Source: Chloroherpetonaceae bacterium
GTDB taxonomy: Bacteria; Bacteroidota; Chlorobiia; Chlorobiales; Chloroherpetonaceae
NCBI GenBank assembly: GCA_028277445.1
Contig: JANQGG010000058.1
Coordinates: forward strand, 1-34,368
Length of the DNA: 34,368 nucleotides
Direction of reading: 5' to 3'
A program made the position numbers and the translations under genes. Of this stretch, positions 14,531 through 21,443 are shown piece after piece; positions within the stretch are counted from its first letter, which is position 1; every line of letters begins with the position of its first letter. Under the pieces are notes generated by a model. It had not been told where the DNA came from. It saw only the letters and a program-made list of their open reading frames with translations, and searched no databases.

Positions 14531-17237
14531 TATGGTTTGTTTTTTTCAATAATTCACAATTAATTTTAAAAGATTCTACAGCATGCTTTATATTTTGTAT
14601 TTGAATATCATTGTGATGTGAGTTAGTTAAAATAGTGTATAAAAATTTAGCATTGTCTTTGACACAATCAATGTCTTTTTTTTCAATGCTTGAACAACGC
14701 GTAATACCCAAGTTAGAAATATTAGGTATTTTGCTAGATTTGCAACTACTTAGATATAAAGCAGTAATTAAAATAAGTTCATTCAAAATGAAGTTTAAAT
14801 ATTCTTGATCAGACAGAAGTGCCATGTCCTGAAATATCCTTTTCGCATTTAATGATAATTTTACTGCATCAGAAAATTGTTTTTTATCTAATTCAATAAG
14901 ACTTAGACTTATATTCGAAGCATAAAAATCATTATTCAAAGACACAGATAAATTTAAGGCGTTGTATGCTTTTTGTTGTAGTTCTTTATTGTCTTTTTTT
15001 GTGAAATATTCAAGTAACATTGAATAGCCATCACTAAATAATGAATAATATCTTAACTGAGTTCTATTCTTGACAGCCTTCTCGTTGGCTTTTTGAAAAT
15101 ATTTATTCCTTTTTTCATTTAATAAAATATCATTGGTGTTAATTTTCCATTTGTCCTTGTAAAGTGTGCCAAGGTTCCTAAGAATTTCAACTTCTATTTC
15201 ATTGTAAATTCTGCTATGTTCAGGAAAAGTATGAATACATTCATTTATTCTTGTCAGCGCCAATTTTAAGTTTTTAATTGCATTATTTAACAAATTGTTT
15301 TTTTCTATTTCATCTGACGAACCCTTTGATTCTTGTCTTAATATAAGTCCTTTGATATAATGTAATAAAGATGGTTTGGACGAATTTTTATCGCAGTTCT
15401 CTATAAATCCACTAAATAAATCTGGAGAACAATTTGTAATCCCAATGCTTAGATTTATCAAATAAAAAGCTGCTAATTCAATTGAAAATTCTGTTTCATT
15501 CATTTCGATCATCGTTATAAGTAGTGGCAACATATTACGCACAAGAATTATTTTCTGATTATCAAAAATTCTGAAATCAACTGTTAAATATGATATTAGA
15601 ACAAGTATTTGCAATTGATTATGAATTGAGTTTTTTGGATTATGTAATTCTGCAATTAAAAATTCTAGTGTGTTAAAAGATATGTCATTTTCAGCTTCTG
15701 ACAACAAGCTTTCATTGTAAGTTTCTTTGAATAAAATAGAATTAAAGAAAATAAGCCTTGATAATTCTGATAAAAGATTGCTGCTTAAAGATAATTCTAT
15801 ATCATATGTTTTTATGTGTTGTTTGAAGTAAAAAATATTGTCTTCATCATATTTATTACTTTCAACAAAATCAGGTTTAATGAATGAATAAAAACTATAA
15901 AAAAATCCAACATATGCGTATTTTCTTCTAATTAATTTAGAAATACCTTTTAATGGATTTGAATCCAATAGTTTTAGACAAAATGATTTTTGTTGACCAC
16001 TAATTAGTCCTGTACATATTCTCACTCTTCCATCAAGCAATATTGAAATATCTTGCTCACGGATGCATTTTAAACAACGGTTAACCGTCTCTACGTCGCA
16101 ATTTATTTTAATAAATTCAATTCTAAGACTGCCTAAAAAATTATCAATTATTTTCCTTCGGGCAATCTTATCATCTCTAATGTCCAATGCTTTCCTTTCG
16201 GCCCAGTTTTTAGATAGTTCAAAAATATCAAAGTTATCCGTAGATAGCTCTGAGTTATGATTTGTTACCTGAATAAAGGCAATTCCTTTAATTTTTTTAT
16301 TTCTATCGAAGGTGTTGTAAATTTCTCGTATGAATTTTGAAATATCGTAATTTGAATCTGTAACTACATGATTAAATCTGACATGTAAATCTTCACTCCC
16401 ATTTATTAATAAATTTTGGATATTATTTATGATAGTATTTTTTTGATTGTTGGATAATTGTTGTGGATGGTAACTTACTCTAATTTCTTTGATGTTACTT
16501 TGAGTTATTTCAAAAGCTGTTTTTTGATTCATTAATAAAGCATTCGTCTCTAAAAATGTTGTATTTGGTGCGATTTTAATAAATTCACCTATAAAAGGAG
16601 AACTTAGTGGCTCACCACCACTTAAAACCACATGAAGGTTTTTTGAGTAATCATTTTTGGATATTTCCTTCAAAATCTTCAAAGATATATTGTCGTTGTA
16701 GAAGACATTTTTTTCGAAAAAATCCCAGTGACAAAAAGAGCAGCATAGAGGGCATTCATTTGAAGTTTGAATTCTAATTCTACGAAGCTTGTTTAAATAA
16801 CTAGTTTCCTTTTGAACAAAATCATCAGATTTATTTATTTGTTTTGCAAGATTCTGGATTGAATAATCAAAGTTCTTATCAACAAAAATTCCAGTTGTTG
16901 TTTCTAGTCCCAAAGGTAAATCTGTAGAAGAAATATCTTTTAAAATTGGAACTACTGTATTGCCTTCACATTTGCTTTTTGTGATAATATTTTTAAGCTC
17001 CCTGTTTGCCCAGGAATTATTTTCTAAATAAGCTTTAGAAATAACAAGTAAAAAATATTGACATTTTGCAAGATTATCTTGCATCCAATCATAAAAATCC
17101 TCGCCATATTTTAGCTGATTATCAATTGCAATATTAATCTCATTCAATTCTAATAATGGCAATAACTTACTATTCACCCATTCTTTATCTATATGTGAAT
17201 AGCTTATGAATACTTTATTGGTCGGATTATTTTTCAT
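14511..17237 (-). CDS. TIR - MoaA-like radical SAM - helical repeat fusion protein
   Basis: This 908-residue protein has three parts. Residues 7-138 form a TIR domain (VFISYSHIDKEWV; WMQDNLAKCQYFLLVIS; NNSWANRELKN with the likely catalytic Glu80 of NADase TIRs). Residues about 150-410 form a radical SAM domain with CX3CX2C at Cys162/166/169 (ECPLCCSFCH), SAM motif GGEP at 207-210, and a MoaA-like second cluster motif (Cys388/391 in RCLKC, then LDGRVRIC with Cys408; Cys380 nearby). Residues about 420-908 are helical and look like TPR-type repeats. TIR domains usually cleave NAD+ or make cyclic ADP-ribose signals in immunity; radical SAM enzymes make modified nucleotides or peptides. The combination suggests sensing plus effector function, but this is inference. 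The gene is AT-rich and is a single-gene cassette between attC-like sites. Confidence 0.85.
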   Translation of the reverse strand: MKNNPTNKVFISYSHIDKEWVNSKLLPLLELNEINIAIDNQLKYGEDFYDWMQDNLAKCQYFLLVISKAYLENNSWANRELKNIITKSKCEGNTVVPILKDISSTDLPLGLETTTGIFVDKNFDYSIQNLAKQINKSDDFVQKETSYLNKLRRIRIQTSNECPLCCSFCHWDFFEKNVFYNDNISLKILKEISKNDYSKNLHVVLSGGEPLSSPFIGEFIKIAPNTTFLETNALLMNQKTAFEITQSNIKEIRVSYHPQQLSNNQKNTIINNIQNLLINGSEDLHVRFNHVVTDSNYDISKFIREIYNTFDRNKKIKGIAFIQVTNHNSELSTDNFDIFELSKNWAERKALDIRDDKIARRKIIDNFLGSLRIEFIKINCDVETVNRCLKCIREQDISILLDGRVRICTGLISGQQKSFCLKLLDSNPLKGISKLIRRKYAYVGFFYSFYSFIKPDFVESNKYDEDNIFYFKQHIKTYDIELSLSSNLLSELSRLIFFNSILFKETYNESLLSEAENDISFNTLEFLIAELHNPKNSIHNQLQILVLISYLTVDFRIFDNQKIILVRNMLPLLITMIEMNETEFSIELAAFYLINLSIGITNCSPDLFSGFIENCDKNSSKPSLLHYIKGLILRQESKGSSDEIEKNNLLNNAIKNLKLALTRINECIHTFPEHSRIYNEIEVEILRNLGTLYKDKWKINTNDILLNEKRNKYFQKANEKAVKNRTQLRYYSLFSDGYSMLLEYFTKKDNKELQQKAYNALNLSVSLNNDFYASNISLSLIELDKKQFSDAVKLSLNAKRIFQDMALLSDQEYLNFILNELILITALYLSSCKSSKIPNISNLGITRCSSIEKKDIDCVKDNAKFLYTILTNSHHNDIQIQNIKHAVESFKINCELLKKTNHNNVYSA

Positions 17238-17278
17238 GTTATTTTACAAATATCTTTCTCGTTTTTAAAATAAACCAT

Positions 17279-17405
17279 AACGTATGTGTATAAACCATTG
17301 TTCTTATACCCCTAAAATAGCGGAATAAGAACAAAGGGTCTTGTTCAAGTTTTATGTTACAATTCAACCCGTAAAAAGGAGATTGTTGCATTGGCAAATT
17401 ATAAA
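17279..17405 (-). repeat. Dispersed two-hairpin repeat, copy 1
   Basis: The sequence matches copies at 18501, 20106, 26272 and 27582. It starts ACGT.TGTGTATAAACCATTG, contains a hairpin with arms TTGTTCTTAT and ATAAGAACAA, and then the shared block TTCAACCCGTAAAAAGGAGATTGTTG. On the minus strand its end (CATACGTTATGG) resembles an attC R' box and it lies about 40 bases upstream of the TIR/radical SAM start. Its other end runs into a methyltransferase relic, so this copy is truncated. Confidence 0.6.
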
Positions 17406-17407
17406 AG

Positions 17408-17455
17408 TTGAGCGATGTTCTCAAATAAGAGTTCGTACCACTGTTTTTGTTTCAT
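17408..17455 (-). pseudogene. 5' end fragment of the SAM methyltransferase gene
   Basis: From a start codon at 17455 the minus strand encodes MKQKQWYELLFEN, clearly related to the start MSKHKKQWYEHLFESYA of the intact methyltransferase at 1816. Similarity ends after about 15 codons. It is the third trace of this gene family in the window. Confidence 0.6.
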
Positions 17456-17591
17456 AATATCAAATTTAACTACTATGTAATATTTTATTGTTGATGGTCT
17501 TGGTTAGAGTATTTATTATGTAATAGGCTATTATTTAGGTTTCAATATACTTCTCAGCGTTTTAACTCATAGATTCCATTCTGATTTTTTG

Positions 17592-17632
17592 TTCTGGTTA
17601 AATAGAATATGCCGTTGTGGTTGAGTGTTGTA
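17592..17632 (+). pseudogene. 3' tail fragment of the sigma-54 regulator gene
   Basis: GGTTAAATAGAATATGCC and the following TTGTGGTTGAGT.TTGTATTG repeat the stop-codon region and first 30 bases downstream of the regulator gene (10729-10765). Only the last codon or two of the gene are included. About 65 bases further is an attC R' box, the same arrangement as at 10782. Confidence 0.65.
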
Positions 17633-17695
17633 TTGAGCTTATAGATGAGTCTGCTACATTGAAGATGGGATTTTTCGAGGTGGGGGATATTGAGT

Positions 17696-17760
17696 TTTTA
17701 ACGGTTTGGCTATGAGCATTAGCGTCCAGCTGGGCGATATTGCTTATAGGTTTGTTGGGT
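17696..17760 (-). repeat. Canonical attC site downstream of parE
   Basis: This 65-bp element has a perfect R'' box ACCCAAC (17754-17760) and an R' box GTTAAAA (17696-17702) on the minus strand. The internal arms CTATAAGCAATATCG and CGCTAATGCTCATAG pair imperfectly around a CCCAGCTGGA centre. It begins eight bases after the stop codon of parE. Size, boxes, stem and position are all as in integron 59-base elements. Confidence 0.75.
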
Positions 17761-17768
17761 ATAGTTTT

Positions 17769-18068
17769 TTATTCAGTCAATCTGTTTTTAAGGTCCATTC
17801 GTTCGTGTAAAATTCTTATGACCTGAATTTTATCTTCTGAAATCGGTTGGTAAAATATGATATGCTTTCCAGATTTCAGTCCAAGTAAGTTTTTGCTTAT
17901 TCCGTCATATTTCTTTCCAACATCAAGATTTTCTCCAATTCTGTTACAAGCAAGTTTTATTGTTGCATAATATCTGTCCGCTTGCTTTTAGGACCATTTT
18001 TCAAAAGTATAGTCCCAAATGTCATTTAAGTCATCAATGGCTTTTTGTCTGAAAATAACTTCAGCCAT
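17769..18068 (-). pseudogene. parE: ParE/RelE-family toxin with a premature stop
   Basis: The frame MAEVIFRQKAIDDLNDIWDYTFEKWS is a typical ParE N-terminus. A TAA at 17988-17990 follows, then the same frame continues KQADRYYATIKLACNRIGENL, LLGLKSGKHIIFYQ, and IQVIRILHERMDLKNRL to a normal stop. Without the single nonsense codon the protein would be a full 99 residues, and the C-terminal catalytic and hydrophobic core residues are all present. The start overlaps the antitoxin stop by eight bases, the normal ParDE layout. Family toxins poison DNA gyrase. The toxin should be inactive unless the stop is read through or is a sequencing error. Confidence 0.8.
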
Positions 18069-18309
18069 TTTTTTTCTTTTCGGCTTTTAGTCTTTTTAGA
18101 TTTTCATCAAAGTCAAAATCCTCGACTAAAGGACTATCTAATCCCTCTTGAATTGCATTTTTCAGGGTAATTACTTTGTTTTCCTCATTTTCCAAGAGTC
18201 GAAGTCCAGCACGAATGACTTCGCTTACATTTTTGTAACGTCCAGAAGAAACTTGTGTTTGAACAAATTGGTCGAAATAATTTCCGAGCGATATTGATGT
18301 ATTTTTCAT
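18061..18309 (-). CDS. parD: ParD-family antitoxin
   Basis: The 82-residue protein begins MKNTSISLGNYFDQFVQTQV, then SSGRYKNVSEVIRAGLRLLENEE, the ribbon-helix-helix DNA-binding and dimerisation region of ParD antitoxins, and ends in an acidic/charged tail (EDFDFDENLKRLKAEKKK) that would wrap the toxin. ParD neutralises ParE and represses its own operon. The open frame can be extended nine codons to 18336, but the conserved start is at 18309. The partner toxin has an internal stop, so the antitoxin is currently orphaned. The cassette lies between an attC after parE and a GTTGGGT half-site upstream. Confidence 0.85.
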   Translation of the reverse strand: MKNTSISLGNYFDQFVQTQVSSGRYKNVSEVIRAGLRLLENEENKVITLKNAIQEGLDSPLVEDFDFDENLKRLKAEKKKNG

Positions 18310-18378
18310 TTTTTTTAATTTCCTCAATTTTACCAAATATTGGTAAAAAGTCCAAATTTATCGGTTCGCTCAAATTAC

Positions 18379-18415
18379 ACCCAACGGTGAGTGAATGGCA
18401 ATTAAGGCATTTGGG
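18379..18415 (-). repeat. attC R'-type half-site upstream of parD
   Basis: The minus strand has GCCATTCACTCACCGTTGGGT, whose last seven bases are a perfect GTTRRRY box (18379-18385). An R'' partner is not visible within 100 bases upstream on that strand; instead there is a copy of the dispersed repeat beginning with ACCCAAC at about 18617-18623. The site may be truncated or very long. Confidence 0.35.
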
Positions 18416-18500
18416 AGATTTGTCTTAATTTAGGTTTCTGCCTACTCTAAATTGGTTTTCGGCCACCCCGTCTTTTAGCTTTAATGGTAAATGTTCGGCG

Positions 18501-18641
18501 CAGGAACAATTGTCATTAACCTTCCACATCAGCAGTATAAGAACATAGACCTTATTTGAGTTTTATAATACAACCAACCCGTAAGCAGGGGATTGTTGTA
18601 AAAGGATATTACAAAAAGTTGGGTGTATTGGCAAGATGGGT
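18501..18641 (-). repeat. Dispersed two-hairpin repeat, copy 2
   Basis: This copy has the shared blocks AGCAGTATAAGAACATAGACC, TTTTATAATACAACCAACCCG and GCAGGGGATTGTTGTAAAAGG, then ATATTACAAAAAGTTGGGTGT. Its upper end carries a perfect RYYYAAC box (ACCCAAC) on the minus strand, as expected for an attC R'' box, and a hairpin with arms TTACAA/TTGTAA-type pairing. It carries no coding sequence. Confidence 0.6.
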
Positions 18642-18764
18642 TTTTTAGGCACAGAAGCCTTTTAGATGCACCATTGTGTTTTGAATGACCATTCGTCTTA
18701 TCCACCAAAATCTACAAACATATCTCGTAAAGAAGTCATTCATTACCAACGTTTTCTAACACAT

Positions 18765-18915
18765 CATAGATGCCGTGATCTCAACGCATATTATGTCGGT
18801 TTTAAAGCTCACGCAAGGTGAAATTCGTGGAGAGGAAGGGTTTGTGGGGTTGTCTGGGGATATTATTGTTGAGTCTTGTATTGGTTAAATATAATGAATT
18901 GAGTTCTATAATGGT
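18765..18915 (+). pseudogene. Second, larger 3' fragment of the sigma-54 regulator
   Basis: The block from GATGCCGTGATCTCAACGCA to GTGGAGAGGAAGG matches 10570-10640 inside the Fis-HTH-encoding end of the regulator (original residues DAVISTHIMSVLKRTQGKIHGE). The remaining HTH codons are deleted, and TTGAGTCTTGTATTGGTTAA then matches the sequence downstream of the original stop. An attC-like site follows in the same relative place as at 10776 and 17696. Confidence 0.7.
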
Positions 18916-19092
18916 TTGGCTATGTGGAGTGCGGGATTTTGAAACACTTGACTGTCAGGCTGGCACTGAGCCAATTCGTTTATTCATATTTTTTTATAGC
19001 CAAATCGTCAAAGTTGAAATGGCGTTGTTGCCACGGAGAACTGCGTTTGAATTACTCACTTCACCTCGCATTACATATAGCTTTTGTTAGCG
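18909..19092 (-). repeat. attC-like site downstream of the PD-(D/E)XK-like gene
   Basis: The arms GGCTATGTGGAGTGCGGG (18918-18935) and CCTCGCATTACATATAGC (19064-19081) pair imperfectly across about 130 bp. CGCTAAC on the minus strand (19086-19092) lies seven bases after the stop codon of the 19100-20068 gene. The other end has AAACCATTATAG, a variant of the AAACCGTTAAAA end of the canonical site. Confidence 0.55.
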
Positions 19093-19099
19093 GTTGCCT

Positions 19100-20068
19100 T
19101 TATTTTGTCACCTTTGATAATAATTTTAAAATTTGATTTATTAGATTCGGGAAATTCTGAAAGGAACAAATAAAGTGCTGAGAATAGTATTTATTCAACG
19201 TCGAGTAAAATGAATGTTCCAATTCCCAACAAGAGTAAATAGGAGAATCATAAATCCCATATTTTTTATGCTTCAATGTTTCTTGAAAAATTTCAAATTC
19301 TTTTAAATTCTCTTTATCCTCCAAATTATTATTAAATCCTTTAAAAATCTCTCTGTGATGTTCAGTAAAATCGGGACCAATCTGAGAATAGTAGACTAAG
19401 AACGGGACTTTTTGGGCAAGTTCATCGATATTATCAGCATCCCGTATTTTTTTTATTGAAAAGTCTTCATCTAGTATATATAAATCTGCGTTTGTTACTA
19501 AAATAGAGATTAGATAAGAAGGGTTTGTGTCTACTAGGTGACCAAGCACATTTGACTCAATACAATCCTTAACTTGGTATGGAAGAGCAAATTTAAGCTG
19601 TGAAATTCCGTGACGTATATCCTTGTCAAATACTTCTCCATTTACTGTATTTATCTCAACTCCTTTTAATGCGAAGTCAAGTTTTTCTTCAAAAGAGCTA
19701 ATCAAATCTTTATTAGTCTTTTTTGTTGAGAATTCAGATAGAGATTTAACGGTATATCCAAGTGTGAAATTGGAAAAATCTGGTTTATTTACGTCTGGTA
19801 GAAAGAACCATTTTTTATTATCATCTCTGTATTTACACTCTGTGAGAAGTGTTAAGCTAGCATCAATTTTATCTTCGGAGTCAAGGGGGAAAAAAAAGTA
19901 AGATTTTATATCAGTTGAAAACTCTTTTTTATTCTGTCCCTCTTTCCTGAAATATGTGTAATCAAAAGAAACACTAAAGTTTAAATCTGAAAGAATTTTC
20001 CCAACTTCATATTCTAGCGGTAAACTTGATGACAACAATCTACTTTTCCATTTTTTTGATTCACTCAT
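19100..20068 (-). CDS. Putative PD-(D/E)XK nuclease-like protein
   Basis: The 322-residue soluble protein has an N-terminal pattern typical of restriction-endonuclease-like folds: a helix with Glu19/Glu21 (LEYEVGKILSDLNF), an acidic residue after a strand (EFSTDIKSY, Asp53), then a hydrophobic strand ending in the ECK motif (LTLLTECKYRDD, Glu77-Cys-Lys79) and KWFFLPD. The rest (about 95-322) is mixed and unrecognised; it contains LVTNADLYIL, usual in restriction-like proteins that sort host regions. No methyltransferase or other partner is adjacent. It is a single-gene cassette between the dispersed repeat and an attC-like palindrome, so a defence role is plausible but inferred. Confidence 0.6.
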   Translation of the reverse strand: MSESKKWKSRLLSSSLPLEYEVGKILSDLNFSVSFDYTYFRKEGQNKKEFSTDIKSYFFFPLDSEDKIDASLTLLTECKYRDDNKKWFFLPDVNKPDFSNFTLGYTVKSLSEFSTKKTNKDLISSFEEKLDFALKGVEINTVNGEVFDKDIRHGISQLKFALPYQVKDCIESNVLGHLVDTNPSYLISILVTNADLYILDEDFSIKKIRDADNIDELAQKVPFLVYYSQIGPDFTEHHREIFKGFNNNLEDKENLKEFEIFQETLKHKKYGIYDSPIYSCWELEHSFYSTLNKYYSQHFICSFQNFPNLINQILKLLSKVTK

Positions 20069-20105
20069 TTTGATTTTGTATTGGTTGTTTCTTTAAGGTT
20101 GCTGC

Positions 20106-20261
20106 TAACGTTTGTCTATAAACAACTGTCCTTATCCATCCACACTAGCGGTAAAAGTATAATAGACCTTATTCAAGATTTATATTACAACCAACCCGTA
20201 AGCAGGAGATTGTTGTAAAAAAACTACAAAAAGTTGTGTGTATTGACAAAATAGGGTTTTT
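20106..20261 (-). repeat. Dispersed two-hairpin repeat, copy 3
   Basis: The most complete copy. Its lower end reads GCTAACGTTTGTCTATAAAC (R'-like AACGTTAGC on the minus strand) and its upper end has CTACAAAAAGTTGTGTG. The two ends are partly complementary (AACGTTTGT against AACTTTTTGT), and the interior has TATTACAACCAACCCGTAAG and GGAGATTGTTGTAA pairing as a hairpin. It lies just upstream of the nuclease-like gene. Confidence 0.65.
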
Positions 20262-20346
20262 AGCTTAGAGGCTGGATCGATGGCCCAATCAGCCTGAGAG
20301 AAATTGCGGAAAAGCGGGTAGAAGCAAGAATGGCGTTATAAAATAA

Positions 20347-20540
20347 GGCCCTGGCTTTTGCAGTAAAAACCAGGGCCAATAAGGAAAGTCGCTTGTTTAA
20401 AGTGGGTTTCTTATAAAACCAATTCTTTAAGAGGCGGTGTGAACCTGGTGAGCGAGATGCCTTCAACAGACGCTAAATTTTTGAGCATCTGGGCCTGTGT
20501 GGCATGAACCACATCGCGGAAACCCATGTAATCCAATTTG
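20347..20540 (-). pseudogene. Remnant of an acnB 3' end with its terminator
   Basis: Bases 20347-20377 repeat the acnB terminator hairpin (GGCCCTGG ... CCAGGGCC), and 20390-20475 repeat the last acnB codons (ACCAATTCTTTAAGAGGCGG, then GTGAACCTGGTGAGCGAGAT). At about 20482 the match jumps to an internal acnB segment (22425-22482: GAGCATCTGGGCCTGTGTGG, ACCACATCGCGGAA). About 950 bp between these points are missing. It is a partial duplicate of the neighbouring intact gene, with VapBC lying between the two. Confidence 0.8.
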
Positions 20541-20653
20541 TATTGATGTGTAGTTATTTTTTAAAATTGACTTTAGATGGTTTTGACTTGTTTTTTCTAA
20601 TATTTGTGATAGCTTAAAAAGCAGTTTAATCATGTATAAAACTTCATCAAACA

Positions 20654-20884
20654 ATGGAAGCTTACAGGGAAATAATTGATTTAAAAGACAACTCCTTACA
20701 AATAAACTTGCCGGCTAAATTTAAGAATGGTAAAGTTGAAGTTATCGTTTTACCGTTAGAAGAAGAGAACATAATTCAAAAAAGAAAACCTTCTGATTTC
20801 AGAGGCTGTATCTCAAAAGACAGCGCTAATTTTATGTTAAAAAGTATTGAAGAAAGCCGGAAAGAATGGGAAAAGAGTATTTAG
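20654..20884 (+). CDS. VapB-type antitoxin
   Basis: The 76-residue protein has an N-terminal strand-rich part (REIIDLKDNSLQINLPAKFKN, GKVEVIVLPLE) like the DNA-binding and dimerisation half of small VapB/DUF2281-type antitoxins, and a C-terminal part with SDFRGCISKDSANFMLKSIEESR that would bind the toxin. Its end overlaps the PIN-domain toxin by 19 bases. It should neutralise the toxin and repress the operon. It is one of the few plus-strand genes in this area and lies between an acnB remnant and intact acnB. Confidence 0.75.
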   Translation: MEAYREIIDLKDNSLQINLPAKFKNGKVEVIVLPLEEENIIQKRKPSDFRGCISKDSANFMLKSIEESRKEWEKSI

Positions 20885-21243
20885 TAGATTCAAATATTCT
20901 AATAGAATTTATCGGTGATTTACTTCCGAAAAAAGCCTATTCATTTGTTTCAGGCATTATTGATAAGAAATTCAATATTTCAATAATTAATAAAATTGAA
21001 GTTCTGGGTCATAATACGGCTGGTGAGGATATTAACAGTTTTATAGATTTAGCGGAAGTTTATGAACTGACGGAAAATGTAGCAAATAAAACGATTGAAC
21101 TACGTAAAACCTATAAAACAAAACTGCCCGATGCAATTATTGCGGCAACTGCTCTTGAAAATCAATTCACAATCCTTACGCGAAACACAATAGATTTTGA
21201 AAAAATTAATGGGCTTGAAGTTATAAATCCTCATACGTTATAA
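20866..21243 (+). CDS. vapC: VapC-family PIN-domain toxin
   Basis: The 125-residue PIN-domain protein keeps the acidic catalytic set: Asp8 (YLVDSNILIEF), Glu45 (SIINKIEVLG), Asp89 (KLPDAIIAATAL) and Asp110 (TRNTIDF). Such toxins are Mg-dependent RNases that cleave tRNA or rRNA. The coding region is complete and overlaps the antitoxin gene, so the module is probably active. Toxin-antitoxin modules are common stabilising cargo in integron arrays; here the strand is opposite to the other cassettes. Confidence 0.85.
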   Translation: MGKEYLVDSNILIEFIGDLLPKKAYSFVSGIIDKKFNISIINKIEVLGHNTAGEDINSFIDLAEVYELTENVANKTIELRKTYKTKLPDAIIAATALENQFTILTRNTIDFEKINGLEVINPHTL

Positions 21244-21370
21244 TCCGACATCAAGTGTAAGAAAATACACACAGATTTCTCCTCTGAGTACCCTTCAGCT
21301 TTTTCTAAAATCAATCATACTTTATTTCCAGCCAATATGATCACTTCCGAAAAGATATTAGCGAGATATT

Positions 21371-21410
21371 AAAAAAAAGGCCCTGGCTTTTGTAAGTAAA
21401 AACCAGGGCC
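21371..21410 (-). terminator. Rho-independent terminator of acnB
   Basis: On the minus strand the arms GGCCCTGG and CCAGGGCC enclose a 16-base loop and are followed by eight T residues (21371-21378). It lies 33 bases after the acnB stop codon. A degraded second copy is at 20347-20377. Confidence 0.85.
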
Positions 21411-21443
21411 AATAAAGAGAGACACTTGTTTAAAGAGGGTTTC

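Noticed and set aside
17239-17424. 61-codon minus-strand frame upstream of the TIR fusion
   Set aside because: It lies across a copy of the dispersed repeat and has no recognisable features.
18818-19136. Two overlapping plus-strand frames of 90 and 70 codons
   Set aside because: They run through a regulator remnant and an attC-like site.
20260-20654. Minus-strand frames of 68 and 63 codons beside the acnB remnant
   Set aside because: Mostly out-of-phase readings of the duplicated acnB end and terminator.
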